Assembly: GCA_013397695.1 (NCBI GenBank)
Contig: VYZI01000041.1
Coordinates: 3,568,548 to 3,632,547 of the forward strand
DNA: 64,000 bases
DNA from: Centropus unirufus
Lineage: Eukaryota; Chordata; Aves; Cuculiformes; Centropidae
Direction: 5' to 3'
Shown piece after piece: positions 10,481 through 22,774 of this stretch; position 1 is the first letter of the stretch, and the number at the start of each line of letters is the position of its first letter. A program made the position numbers and the translations under genes. The notes beneath the pieces were generated by a model. That model had not been told where the DNA came from. It ran no database searches and saw only the letters and a program-made list of their open reading frames with translations.

Positions 10481-13400
10481 GAGTTTGAAAATGCCCATGT
10501 GTGAAGTACAGGCTTTGTTTTACTGTAGCATGCACAAAAATGGCTTAACTGAGGCACAAAAATGACTCAGAGGTGCCCTTTGGATTCCTTGGCTGCTTTA
10601 AAGGCAAGTTATTTTGTGGCCCGTTGCTTTTGGAATGTGGTGGATGCGGCAGTATGCAGTCAAAACTGCTGGTTATTTGTGTTGCTGTTAACAGTTCTCA
10701 TTATAAGATGCTGTCGTTGTATGCTTAGGAGTTAATCAGATGGTTGCTGCCACTAATAGGCTGCCAAAAGAGGACCTAGGAGTATTTGAGAAATGTTAAG
10801 CTGAGTTACTTGTGGGTCCTTAATCATTCTTGTGTGCAAAATAATCCCAGTACATGATTTGTTCTAGCATAGATGTCTTAGGTCCAAAGAAAAGATAAAA
10901 ACATGGAAGAACATGAAGGGCAGAATAATAGTATTTAACATCCTTACTGTATTTTCAGCACCTGCAGCGTTCCAGAAATGTTGATATTTTTAAGCTCTAG
11001 GGAGGGAGCTTGACGTTACACTTTCCCCATTTAGGAGGAAAAGGATGTTTGATTATATTTCTGTCCTACCTGATTAGCCCCTTGTTCTGAGCAGCACAAC
11101 AAGGTTGTTTCAGTGAGAGCTTGCTTTTGTGGCTTCCTACCCTGTTCCAGCAGAATCAGAGGCACCCTTGGAGAGGTTTTGTTAGCACAGCTGAGAAGTG
11201 CAAGCCTGGACTGGGGTGAAATCTTGGTCTACACATGGAGTCTCTGAAGCTTAATGAAGTCATTGCATCTTTGTTTCGTTGTTGAATGGACCTACAGATT
11301 TCCTGAACTGAGTTTCCTGAAAAAGGACTATTTCTAGAGGGTGGAATGCTTATAGAATTGTCCTTCATTCCTTTTATTTCCTTTTGTTCCCATGTTATTT
11401 TATGGTGTTTCTCCAGGTCATATGTTTGTTGTCATAGTAATGATGCTAATCTTTGTAAATTAATATTTTTTTTTCCTGACAGCAGGAAGAGAAAGTAGAT
11501 GAAGTTGTTGATATGCAGTATCATAAGCATTCTTCTTGGCAGGAAACTTGTACAGATGAGAGGTCTTAGAAAACCGAGACTTTTACCTTCATGGGGAGAT
11601 TTTAATCGAGTTTTAGATTAATGAAGGTTAAAACTGTTTAAAGCTGTTTTTTGCCTGTCTCCTTTTTTTTTAAGACACACGGTCTTTTCTTTTAAAAAAA
11701 CCCACCTAACAAAAAACCCCTTAAAAATGGAAGCTAAAAAAGTATTCCTGCTGTGTTCCTTGGTAACTATTTTTGGTTTGACATTTAAATTATAGCCCAA
11801 AGGCCTCAACATCACTTTAAACCTGGTACCAGCATATAGCAGAGAACTACCTTTACTCCCAAGAGCTTCCAGTCAAAGAGAGCAGACAAAGTAGGTGCTT
11901 GGAGCAAGCATGTGGACTGGGACCGCTTCAGCTGAACCTGCACATGCAAAGCTGCCGGTATTGGCTTGTCTGATACCTTGCTACTAATGCAAGATGCAGT
12001 TGGTGCTGTTATAGGTGCAGTGGTTTACACTTGCTTCCACATGAGTAGTCTGTTCACTGGACAGGGAAAGTAAAGCTGGATCAACCAGAAGATTTTGTCT
12101 GAAGAGTCACTGCTTTCTTGTTGGGCTTTAGTTGCAGAGATTTTTTTTTTTTTTCTTCTGGACTTGAACCTCTTGCTGGGCTCCTACTTCAGGCCAAAGA
12201 TGTTTAAGAAAAGATTTGATTGACAGTCCCGACTAAAATAGCTCAATCTTATGAGGTTGCCCAGGAAAGGTAACAGCTGCAAATCACTCCATGAGAAAGA
12301 TCCTTCCAGCTATACAGGACAATTCTAGTACAATGGAAATGCCTGGAGCAGTATTCTACATAGTCCTTTTTAGGCTGTGAATTTATAATTCCATTTGACT
12401 TCTGACTTGTAACAGCTGGAAAAGTTGATTTTCTTTGAAACTCTGGGAGAGATTCCTCTAACAAGGTAAGAAATGTGATGGTGGCAGACTCACCATGGAA
12501 TTGCAATTAAAGGCAAACCATTTACATCACCATTGAATGCTGCTACTAAGTTAGTCCTGAACACTCTCCTTACTTCATTTACCTTGAAATAAAGCTTAGG
12601 TAACACATCTCCATGAACACTGCCTTGCAGGAAAACATACCTTTGTTGTCAGTAGAGAGCAGGGGTGAGTTCCTCTTCCACCAAAGAGCCCAGGGGATAT
12701 GGTATCTCAGCGCTCAGGTCATTGCAGTGATTTTCCCTAAATGCATTTAACCAGCGAGTTCCAATTGTGTTTCCCCTTTACCCCCAGGGGTACTATTTAT
12801 TATTACCAATGTGGGATAAAGATTTAGATGGTTTCCATTTCACTTTGAAGTCTACTAATAGCTATTTGATTCATTTGGAGAGGGGAAGAGTTTTAGAATT
12901 AGCTGAGTTGTCTTTTGAGAAAAAAAGATTAACCTCTCACACGTTCCTCTGAGCTGTGAAGGCTTTGGCTGGTACCCTGTGCCTATTCTAGCTGTTAGTG
13001 CTAAAAACCTCTGAAAGCACTGAAAAGCAGCAGTTATGCAGGATCAGAAATCTCAGCAATGCATAGTTTGCTCCTTGACTGATTGTTATAAAAACATCTT
13101 TGTAGGAATGTGAGGAGGTGCCGTACTCTGGAATACCTGTTTGTTACATTTCTTCATCAGATACTTTGAATGAAGGATGAACTTGATAAATTTTTGGCCA
13201 GCATATTGGGTTGTTTTTTTTGGTTTTGCTCCTGTTCTAGCTCCGCTGAAATTTGGATTCACATATATATGAATTGAATTATTTAGATAATTTATTTCTC
13301 TTAGCACATCACCAGCATCATTAATGTAGAAGCCATTTGGAAATACGTGTGGGTAAACTAGAGGGCTAAGTTTGATCATATGCCTTTGAATGTATGAATT

Positions 13401-13732
13401 GTCAAATACTCATTTGTTTTATAATATTGCTATTCAAATGTTAATGTGATACCATGAATCTGAGAGTGGGAGAAAATACTCGTGTCCCTCTCAGGTTTTC
13501 TGCAAGTCCTAAATGTAATCAATAGTTTTCTTCCAGTTTGTTGGTTTATGGACAGAAGGTGACAACAGGTGGGTAAATCCTTGTGTGGGTAAGGTGCAAA
13601 AATAAGGACAACTGCTCGTTCTTCTGGTTTAAGTACGCTGTTAAAGAGCATTTATATTTATTGTCCATTTCATGATCCACTTAAGACACGCATGACTGAA
13701 TTATTTACAAGAGCAAAACCCTAGGGACAGTG
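10481..13732. other. non-coding stretch, one weak exon candidate
   Basis: Plain sequence with a 14-T tract at 12141-12154. Open frames are short and unlike any known protein. The exon candidate at 12416-12465 is entered separately. No repeat family is recognised. Confidence 0.5.
12416..12465 (+). other. candidate 50-nt exon, unproven
   Basis: An acceptor (pyrimidine-rich stretch ending TTGTAACAG at 12415) and a good donor (ACAAG|GTAAGA) bound 50 nt. One open frame reads LEKLIFFETLGEIPLT and then splits a codon. The length is not a multiple of three. The peptide is not recognised. Sites of this quality occur by chance every few kilobases. Confidence 0.12.
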
Positions 13733-13783
13733 TGGCTCAGCAGTGGGCCTTTTATCTCCAGGTTGAAAGTTCAAATTCAACCC
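13733..13783 (+). other. tRNA-like fossil (box A and box B resemblance)
   Basis: TGGCTCAGCAG at 13733 closely fits the Pol III box A (TRGCNNAGYNG). AGTTCAAATTC at 13768-13778 resembles box B (GGTTCGANTCC) at about 7 of 10 informative positions. Spacing of 35 bp suits a tRNA gene or tRNA-derived SINE. GGTTGAA at 13761 pairs with TTCAACC at 13776-13782 around an 8-nt loop, but that is not a canonical T arm, and no acceptor stem or anticodon arm is seen. It could be an ancient SINE remnant or chance. Confidence 0.2.
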
Positions 13784-15025
13784 AGTTTGCAAGGCTGTTT
13801 TAGTATATGGTAAACTGGATACTTAATGCTCTCTTAGGGCTAAAGCTTATGCTGGTAGCAGGGTTCCCAAGCACACAAGAGACAGCTGAGGATGGCCGGG
13901 GCACTGAACTCTTTGCTGCTTCTTTTAGTTGGGGCATAATGCCTTGGAGATGAGACTGGGGCAGGGTTTTGAACAATTCCTGCTGCTGTAGTAGTGTTTT
14001 GGTTATCAGTCCAGTCAGAGCCCAAGAACTGGAGGAGAAAGAGAGGCTCTAACTGTGATGACTTTCACCCAATCCTTGTTTTGAGAAAGTATGGTGTTTT
14101 AACTATAACTGGAGGTGTGTTTTGCCTTTCCAGCTATACTGCTCTACTTTTGAGCCTGCAGATCAATTTTAAGTATTAGAAATATTTCTCAAGTGGAGTC
14201 TAAATAGGAGTCCTCCCTTTAAGGGCCTCCCTATTCAGGTAAATTGGCTGAGTATCCATAATACTTTTAGGTTTTTCCTATAGGTGGGTTTTTTTTTTTT
14301 GGGGTGTGTGGTAGTCACACTCACCTTTTTTTTTTTTTTACCAGTTTTATATGAGTCTTTGTGGAGAAAAAGAATATACTGAGAGGTGGCAAAAATTGAC
14401 CATTTAGTATTAATCTTCTGGTTAATAATTAAAATAAATGTGTATTTCCCCTGGCTCTCCCTGTTATTTTTCTTCCAGTTATGGCTAGATAAAACTTAGG
14501 GCAGTATCAAGCAGTAGAGAAGACTACAACATTCAGACCTTCACTGCTCATAAAGAAAAGGCCTTGTTATTTCTCAGACTGATCAGGCATCTGGTAGATT
14601 TTAATCTTTAGATGTTCATGTGAGAGAAGCATCGAGAGCCTGGCAATATGTTTGTGACTACAGGGTTAGGTCCCTTTTTTACTTTTCATTGCAAATAAGT
14701 TTTTTCAAAATAAAGCCTAGTAAAGGAAATGCTGGGTTACTAGTCTAGTAGTGTCTTGTGCCACTTCACTATCAGTTTGAGATGTAGTAATAGTCTAACT
14801 CAGTTCTTTGAATTTTATAGACAATACAACACATACTGGTTTCCTGTCATGCACGCTTGGGGAATGTGATACTGTGTCCACATAATGTGCATCTTGTTAA
14901 AATCGGGTACTGTAGGATTTGCTAAGGCCAACTAGCTTAAAATTGAGATCCAAAAAGCAGTAATTTCAGTTTAAAAGATCTAATGCATTATAATTATATT
15001 TAAATTAAACTTAAAAAAGATGAAG
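13784..15025. other. non-coding stretch with T tracts
   Basis: It holds two close T tracts, 12 T at 14289-14300 and 14 T at 14326-14339, separated by a GT/CA-rich spacer. The HNF1-like site at 14421-14433 is entered separately. Otherwise nothing is recognised. Confidence 0.55.
14421..14433. promoter_or_regulatory. HNF1-like site
   Basis: GTTAATAATTAAA matches the HNF1 consensus GTTAATNATTAAC at every position except the last. It lies in AT-rich sequence just after a T-tract region, so a chance match is quite possible. Confidence 0.25.
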
Positions 15026-15056
15026 TTTCTATCATAAAGTATCTTTATGATAGAAA
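15026..15056. repeat. 14-bp perfect stem with 3-nt loop
   Basis: TTTCTATCATAAAG (15026-15039), spacer TAT, then its exact reverse complement (15043-15056). The stem could form a hairpin or a cruciform. It contains the same TATCATAAAG core as the palindrome at 9945-9966. No poly-T follows closely and no gene is near, so a terminator role has no support. Confidence 0.95.
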
Positions 15057-18000
15057 GTGTTTTCTTCATCCTTCTTGTTTTGCTTTTAGAGGAAGGAGGC
15101 AAGAAAACAGGCTAAAACATGCACTCCACTATTAAACAAAACCCAGCTACCTCCACACAACCCCCCCCATCTCAGATGAACAAAAAACCCCAAACCTTTT
15201 GAAAACTTTCTGGTGACTACTGCTGTTTGTGGGTGGAGACCAGAGACGAGGAAAGGTGACCCATGTCTTGAACGTGGGATGAAAATGTTAGTCTTGTGCA
15301 TTTTGAAAATCACATTAGGGGGGAGCAAAATGGAGTGGCTTGAGCCATGCATGCAGTTTGTAGGCTTGCCTGATTTAAAATCGCATGTACTTGTTAAAAT
15401 GAGAACCAAGAAGGCAGGGATTTACACAGATTAAAAGACTGGCTAAGTAGAAAAGCTATGGCTTTCTGTATTGTAGAGCTGAAAAATGGCAGTGTTGAGA
15501 TAAAAGGAGTTTACCTACTGCTGATTTTCCAATGAAAGGTTTATTGACTTTTCACAGACATCAAATCAGCGTTCACTTTTTCATTTATTGCCACACTGAT
15601 GAGCTGAAGGGGCCTCCACCTCTCAGTGCAGAGCCGAGGCAAGCTGTCTGAGGGCTTAGCAGTGCTAGGCTCAGTCAGCAGCCTCACCCAGCCTGACTCA
15701 AAGCCTGATTATTCAAAATACAGGCATGGCCTGGGCTGCAGCAATGTGTGGATTGCTCCCAGAAGGGCACTTAACTCTGGGACGAGGCTCAGGCTGTCCG
15801 TAAAAGTCAAGACTTGGCAAAGAGATTGGCATTTGTCCTCGTCGTGTGTATGCGTTTTGAGAGCAAGCTTGACATAGCAGATTTGCTGAGGTGCGTGCCT
15901 ACTCTAGAGAAAACTGAGGGGCTGCATTGGCCTTGATGGAGATTTGAGCAGTGAGGGTAGAAGCAAGCTGGGCTGTGGACAAAGAAAAAAATACTGAAGA
16001 TCACTACGCTCCTGGGGCTTTTGCTGTTTCAGTATTTCTGCATTTCTCAAACCCAGGAGGTCACTCATACCTCAGTTTAGAAAGATTACTCATCAGTGTC
16101 TCTCAGATAAGTCAGTCTTACAAACAATACCTCTCCTCATATGACTCTTCACTAAGAATTCCTTTACACATTTGAAAGGAAATAAGTGGAGATGAAGGCC
16201 GTGTGGTCTACTTTGCAGGATGACAGCACAGCTTTTGCAGTTATGGCTGGCTGGTCCCATGAGATACCCATTTTTGGTGAGGGCACAAGCCATACTGACA
16301 CTGGTCCAGCATTAGCACTTCAAAATTAGTATGAACCACATCTAGAAGAGGACTTTAGATGGATCAGAAATGTTGCCAGTAGTCCTGCTGCTGAACTTAG
16401 TCTGCAAAATTGTCTTATGTGGGACAAGAACTTGCCAGTTCTGGGAGATCAAACTGCGAAACTTCTCAGAAATGTATGTGCACTCACTTGTGTATACAGA
16501 GCCTTGCATCAAGTGGTTTTTCCATGTTTGGTGATGGAGTTTCTGCCAGGCCATTTGGCACACATTTAATCAGGGGTTAGAAGAGAAAGGACATGTCCTC
16601 AGAAGAAACTTAAGCATTTGGAAAATACTTTGAAGTTACTTTGCTGTTGCTTTCTTCTTTGATCTCCGGATGTACTAGTCATTTTTATTCCCATGCATGC
16701 AATTATTAATTGTTCTATATTTCATGTTTTAAGGGGGGACACTGTTTTACCTTTAACCAGCAATAAAAGTGCTGTGATCCCATTGGTTCCCTCTGGAGCA
16801 ACAGAACTTACTCAGGTGATAACATACTGAGCTTTATATATTTCAAAGGAAATTGTGGCCCTGTCGCTGTCTCATGGAACAGTGAATCCTCAGCGTACAT
16901 TCTATTCCTTCTCCAAGGTTTTAACCTTAAGATTGTACATTACAGTACCTCATTATGCAATATTACAATTTGTATTTATTTTGTCGATGGCAGGAAGTTT
17001 CCTACAGTAGGAGAGGAGAGCAATGGAAATACCCACATTCCCCAAGAATGGTTAAAAAGGGGTGCCAAGGGGAAGTTGTTTTTCATGCCCACTGTCAGTT
17101 ATTTGTTTCTCGGACATGCCGTAAGCCACACTTCACCATAACTCTGGAACATTTGCAGTGTAAGAGGATTTACACAAATGATTTAGCACAAAAACCCAGT
17201 TTTATAAACAGTTCTAGAAAGCAGACCACCAAAGTGAAATCTAATTACTGTTTCAATCTGAACAGTAAGTGTATTCTGTGGAGACCAGCCTGTCTCAGGG
17301 AAGGAAATAGCTTCCATCCAACAGAGCTGGAGAGGCTAATGTTTTGTGAGCCTCTCCTGCTGTCACCCAGACTACTGACTTAAAGAAATACTGATAGGTA
17401 AATATATACAGTGCCCTTCATTCTACTTGGAACCACTTTGGACTGGCTGTGGACTCAGTCAAATATTGCTGTAGGGATTCCATATAGGTCACACTTTCAA
17501 ATTTGCCAGTTTGAAGGCTACACCATTTTTATAATTAAAAACTGAGATTATTTTAAGTCATCACTTCATGTGCTGTGCTTAGGTCTGGTCCTCCTACTCT
17601 CAATTTATAGTTCTTTGAAGTGATTTCTCTCCTACTTGGAATAAAAGTGAAACAGCCTAAGAATATTTTTGGTAACATTTTTCGTATAAGGAATTCAATT
17701 CACGTTATATGTGGTGCTTAAAAGCCAGTAAATAGTACTGGCTTTTCGCGACAGCAGAATGCAGCAGTGGGGGCTGTTTGCCCTGAATTATAGCACAGAC
17801 TGTGGGACTTGATAAGGCACTGTGTGGGAGCAAGATAAAATTATATCCTTGGGATTATACTAAAAATACATTTGTGAAAATACTGTTTTCATGGCATGGT
17901 TTGATTTAACCTGTCCTTGAAGACATCACACCTCTTTTTGCCTGGTACTCTTTTATCTTGCTTCACAGATGGCATATGGGGAAAATAACCACAGTAATAA

Positions 18001-21000
18001 TGGTCAGTGTCCTGTGTATCTGAAGCTTTGCAAGCTGCAGTTGCACACTGTGTTTATAACCTCAGGCACTGTATGATTTTTATACTTATCCCTGCTTGTC
18101 AGACCAGGATTCCCACTGGGCATAGGGGCTTGTTTGGGCTTCTCTCCTAGGAGCAATAGAGGAAATGATGTCTGTTTTTTCAGAACCTTGCTGGAGTGTT
18201 GCCTCTGTAGCTGTTTTCTAGAAATGACAGTTGGCTCAAAGTTAAGCTGGTGTTATGAAAACAAATAAGCACAGGGGCATTCCAAAATAAATGTAGCTTT
18301 TTTTTTTTTTTTGCATTAAAAACCAAATAGACCATTCGCTGCTTGGAGCTTGATGTATAGAAATCAGTGTGCAGTAAGAAGGATTTGACTTGTTTTTATC
18401 ATAAAGCAAGATGTAAAGATTGTTTGCTCTCCTGTAATCACCACTGTGGTCAGGCTGTGGAGTCCTGTGTATCTTATGTCTTTCCCAGGGTCCTGGGGCA
18501 TGCGTGAATTTGCTAAAAAAGATTGAGCCACAACCTAGTATCCATCTAGTCTGGCAGAGGGAGGTGGAATCTGTTTGTCTTAATCTGGCTTTACATCTCT
18601 GGAACATCTTGTATATCCAGATTGCGTTGTGTTTCTTGATTAGAAAATAATTGTCTAATTTTTCAAAAAGTGCGTGCCCAAATTCAGCTCAGTGCCTGGC
18701 AGAATAACTCTGAGCAGAAAGAAGGATTCAGTCCTTTAAAGGTGCTTTGTTGCAGCCAGAACCTGGAGCACCAAAAGGTTGTGTTTTTAAGGGTATTTGG
18801 GAGTGAGTTTTGGGTAACGATGCTGCTGCTTCTGGCTGTATTGTTGCATCTTTTTCTCTCCAGGGCTTTATGTACCCAATACCATGAGCTGAAGAATTGG
18901 AGACACGATGTTTTACTGCAAAACTGTCTTTTCTTAGGATGAAATCGGGTAAATAGGGTTCTATGGTGCTGCACAGACTTCAGATATTCCTGTCAGATGG
19001 ACCTTGTGCATGTTAAATAGTATCCTGGCTGTGCTCGGATAATGTGATCTCCTAAATGGAGCTAGCAAGTATTTTGCAGGGAGCAAAACTATCTTAAGAT
19101 CATTAAAAATATACTTAGTGGCACAAATTAGGCGTTATGACACATCTTGTTCTTAGACATCTGCAATAGAAAATGACCTGGGGTCTAGCATGTGTTCAGA
19201 GGAGGTGCTGTATGGTGGTTGTGATGGCAACCAGCCAGCTTTACTTCTAGGAAATGCTGCTAATGGTATGGCAGATCAACAAGGAGTCCTGTGTACACAC
19301 TGTACTTCTTTGGGGCTCCTCAGTCATCCACCCTGTGCATGATAAAGACTAGCACTAGATGAGTATATAGTCAATCTGCAAGAAAGGAGTTTGGGTTGAT
19401 CTGCATTCGAGGAAGTTTTCCCGTGGCTTTATCTGGCTTTAGGTCAGAGTACTGAGGTTGGAGGAAGACACAACCATTCCTTTCCTTAAAGGGTTTCTTA
19501 AGTTAATCTTATTATGTTCTTTCACTTTATTTTCTTGTCAGATAATAACAATGTTTGCCCTTTCTGTAAGGGAAGCACTGTTGCTGTTTAAATACTTCTG
19601 CAATGCTAATAGGAGAGAGTAGGATTTGGTGGTGCATCCCTTTTCAAGTTTGATTTTTGAGTTACTCCCAGTTCCTATTCATCTGCCTTCCACCTCTGCC
19701 AGTAACCATGAAACATTCTTCTATGAAATGAAAATTAAAGATTAGAGAGATTAGTAGGCAACAATTATTTAAAGCCTTTCTATGAAAGCCATAATAAAAT
19801 TGAAAGTCTTTAATGCTTTGCATTCACTGAAGTCATTCCTTTAAATAAGGAAATGGGGTATTACTGTCAGAATTTGTTGTGCAGGGTGAGTTGCTGTGAA
19901 TCTGGAGGAGGCCAAATGGGACAAGTCTGTGGTGTGGTACTCCCAGGTCTATCGAATTCATGAGATCCACATAGAACAGATTTCCAAATGTTGTCCCAGA
20001 GTGAACAGACCCCACATTCATTAGGTGGAGATGGAAACTGACCTTTCAGACTTCTCTCTTTATCACTGAGCTGTGTTACCTTATTTTGCGCTAAGCCATG
20101 ATTGTTCTGCCTGCTGTGGCAAGAAGGGTTAAAGTTGAGGCTGGTAGAAAGGAGGACTGAATGGCCTGAAACTGCTGTGGGGAGTGAGTGCTTGTTGAAC
20201 TTGACAGTTTAAAAACACTGTTAACGTATTTCAGTGAAGAAACAGTGAAAGCAGCATCCATTTAGGATAAACTCTTTAAGAAGCAGGTGTTCCGGACTTC
20301 ACCACTTCCAGAGTAGCCGGGGCTGCAGGCTGTGATGGAAGTAGCCCTGAGGGGTGAAGGTGGCTGAGCAAGGCAGGGATTTGGAGAGAGAGTAGCAGGC
20401 CAGAAACTACCTCCAGCTTTCCCAAAAGACGGAACATATTTGGGGTGAGGAACGGACCACCTTCTCCTTGCCTCCTTCTTCTCCCTGTTTTTTCTCCTTG
20501 CTGTCCTAGGTGAATGAGTTTCTTAGACCCAAGACCCAGTTGTAGCCAGGGTAGCATGTAGACCACAAACCCCCAGTCCATGGACTACTTCTAAGGGATC
20601 AGCTGAAAGGAAATACATATTTCCTTGTAAGACTTAAATATACTTCAGAGCACTTCAAACTGCCACTAGAAAAAGTATAGGAGTCTAGACATTAAAAAAA
20701 GTTGGAAAACCACTGTTCATACACAGCTATTTTGCCTGGTGCTTTCCTATCAGCATCAAAAAGTTCCCTTTTCTGCTTCAGTGAGGTCTGTGTCTGTGGG
20801 AGAGGAGTGGATGTGCCATTGCTGTCTGCTCCCTGCTACTTGTCGCCTGAATAAAATCTGTTCCTCTTGCAGCGGGGCTGGGTGCAGCATGTGCCAAAAT
20901 GCAATCAGGTTTTGCTTCACTGGAATAAAATATCAGTCTGACTCAGCATTTTTGTTTCTAATGATGTGCTTGCTCCAGCCCCTCCCCCCCATTCATGTGG

Positions 21001-21699
21001 CTTGGGCTCTAAGCAGTGTGATAGCTCATATTTAGACTTAGTATCTATGCTATTTAATTTAGAATTCAAGATGTTTTTGACCACCTGTGTCAAACAGTGA
21101 CTTGTTCCACGGGCTAAGAATGACTGGATTTTGGGTGGGGTTGTAGCTACTGGCACTGCCTTGGCTTCCCTGGAGGACATGAGAGGTCATTCAGATGCTT
21201 CAGTGAAGGTGGAGAAGAGGCCTGAGCTTTAATTCCTGATAGATTTCCCTCTCCTAGATTCTGTGGCTCTTGAGATCCCAGTTTTGCTACAAGTAATAAT
21301 TATTGACAAGCTACCTTAATTCACACCTGGAAGCACCGGGTGAATTGAAGTCAGAAAGTGGCTGTGTTTAGAGCTCTGCCTGGATCCTCCCAGGACAGAT
21401 CCTGGCTCTTCATGTGGACAGGTAGAAGTCACCCAGGAGCAATTAAGCCTGCAATGATCTGGAGAAACAGGTTGTTTGTCAGGAATCCTACCTTAAGGGT
21501 TCGAAATATCTTGTGCTCATCCTTAATAATGTTACTGGATTCTGGGATGAAGTTGAATTTCCCTCAGTCCCCTCCCTGCGCTGTAACAGAAGAGCCAATA
21601 GCGCCTATAGGTGACCAGCAGTTTTGTCTTTTTTTCTTGAGGGGGGAGAAAAGGGTAGGGAGAAGCAGAGGCTTTTCAGAGAAGGGTCAAAATTAATGC
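15057..21699. other. non-coding stretch, no recognised feature
   Basis: About 6.6 kb with no recognisable repeat or gene. It includes a C run near 15163, a 15-T tract at 18298-18312 and a single TATCATAAAG at 18397-18406. A 142-codon frame at 16955-17383 has no domain and is probably chance. Nothing else stands out. Confidence 0.5.
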
Positions 21700-22680
21700 A
21701 GATTTTTAATTTATGGCACAGCCTGCAGCTTTTACTTTCTGCTTATTTGTCTGACTTCCTCATTGTTTCGCCAGTTTGGTTGTCTTGAGTTTGCAGTTTC
21801 AAAACACAGTAAACTAGAGTTTGTTTGCTTAGTTATAACAACAGTTTGTCTTTCATTCTAAAATCCCCATTGTAAAATAATATTCAACAGTTTCTGCAGA
21901 AGAATGAATCACAGCAAAACCAAGGCAAAACCAAAAGCCCTGGAGTACGCAATAGGCCCAATCAATCCATGCTGTGCTTTTTTTTGTCAAATTTCCTCTA
22001 GGTTTATCTCCTCTTTCCTTTATTATCTTCTCCTTGTGTTTTGACAGAAGATGCTAGGATCCAATTTTGACTATTTAATAGCCTCCTCTGAGTTGTTGCC
22101 AAAGCAGTTGTGAATGTAATGTGGCCAGCATTTGGGGTGCCCTACACACAAACTCAATACCAACTCTCTGTTATTATGCCAGCCCTTGGTTTTTGAAGGT
22201 CTTCTTCCTTTCCTGGCACTGCTGATTTAATTCCCCAGGCTGTATCAACACCCCTGCCCCGCTTTTTTTTTTTTTTGTCTTTTTTTTTCTAGAAATATCT
22301 TAAGGGCTTCAAATAGTTCTGTATTATAATGCTGCTCTACATGTCTGATGCAAGTTTACCCAGATTTGTCTATGGAAGCAATCAAAACCCCACATTTCTT
22401 GTTAAGAGCTGTTGTAGGCTAGTTTAAAGACAGTACGTAGCAATTTGGCGTTTCACTGATTTATATGCAATCATGTAGCTGAAGCTGTTTCTCTGGTGTG
22501 CATTTTCCACAGCCCTCTGGATTTTTTTTTTCTAAAAAATTCTGCCTCATTGTTCATTTGCAATTGCAAATAGCTCCACTGCAATAGCACCCAGAGGTGC
22601 TTTAATAAAACCAATAGCAAGAACTTATTAAAAGATGGCCATAAATCAGTAGGTCTCCAGAGTAGATTTAATGGTTTGGA
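21700..22680. promoter_or_regulatory. putative conserved non-coding element block
   Basis: Repeat-free AT-rich sequence with a dense mix of short motifs and no long frame. Interrupting T tracts are at 22263-22276 (14 T) and about 22281-22288. The segment 22300-22680 is the most enhancer-like: it holds the palindromic site at 22556-22571 and GCCATAAATCA near 22639. That it is conserved is inferred only. Confidence 0.35.
22556..22571. promoter_or_regulatory. 16-bp palindromic octamer/C-EBP-like site
   Basis: ATTTGCAATTGCAAAT is a perfect palindrome. Each half carries ATTTGCAA, close to the POU octamer ATTTGCAT, and each also has a TTGCAA C/EBP-type core. The symmetry suits dimeric binding. No binding evidence is available from sequence alone. 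Confidence 0.35.
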
Positions 22681-22755
22681 GATATTCCAATTGAAATTAA
22701 AATCACAGTATTGCTGTTAAATTTATTAATGAAGTATGTTGTGGAGATGAGAAGC

Positions 22756-22774
22756 AAAAAAAAAAAAAAAAAAA
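22756..22774 (+). repeat. 19-A homopolymer tract
   Basis: The only A tract of 12 or more that I found on the + strand. No SINE or LINE body and no target-site duplication is recognisable beside it, so it is more likely a slippage-grown tract than a retroposon tail. Confidence 0.9.

Noticed and set aside
16955..17383. 142-codon + strand frame
   Set aside because: No domain and no convincing splice-site pair; consistent with chance.
22756..22774. A19 as a retroposon tail
   Set aside because: No retroposon body or target-site duplication beside it.
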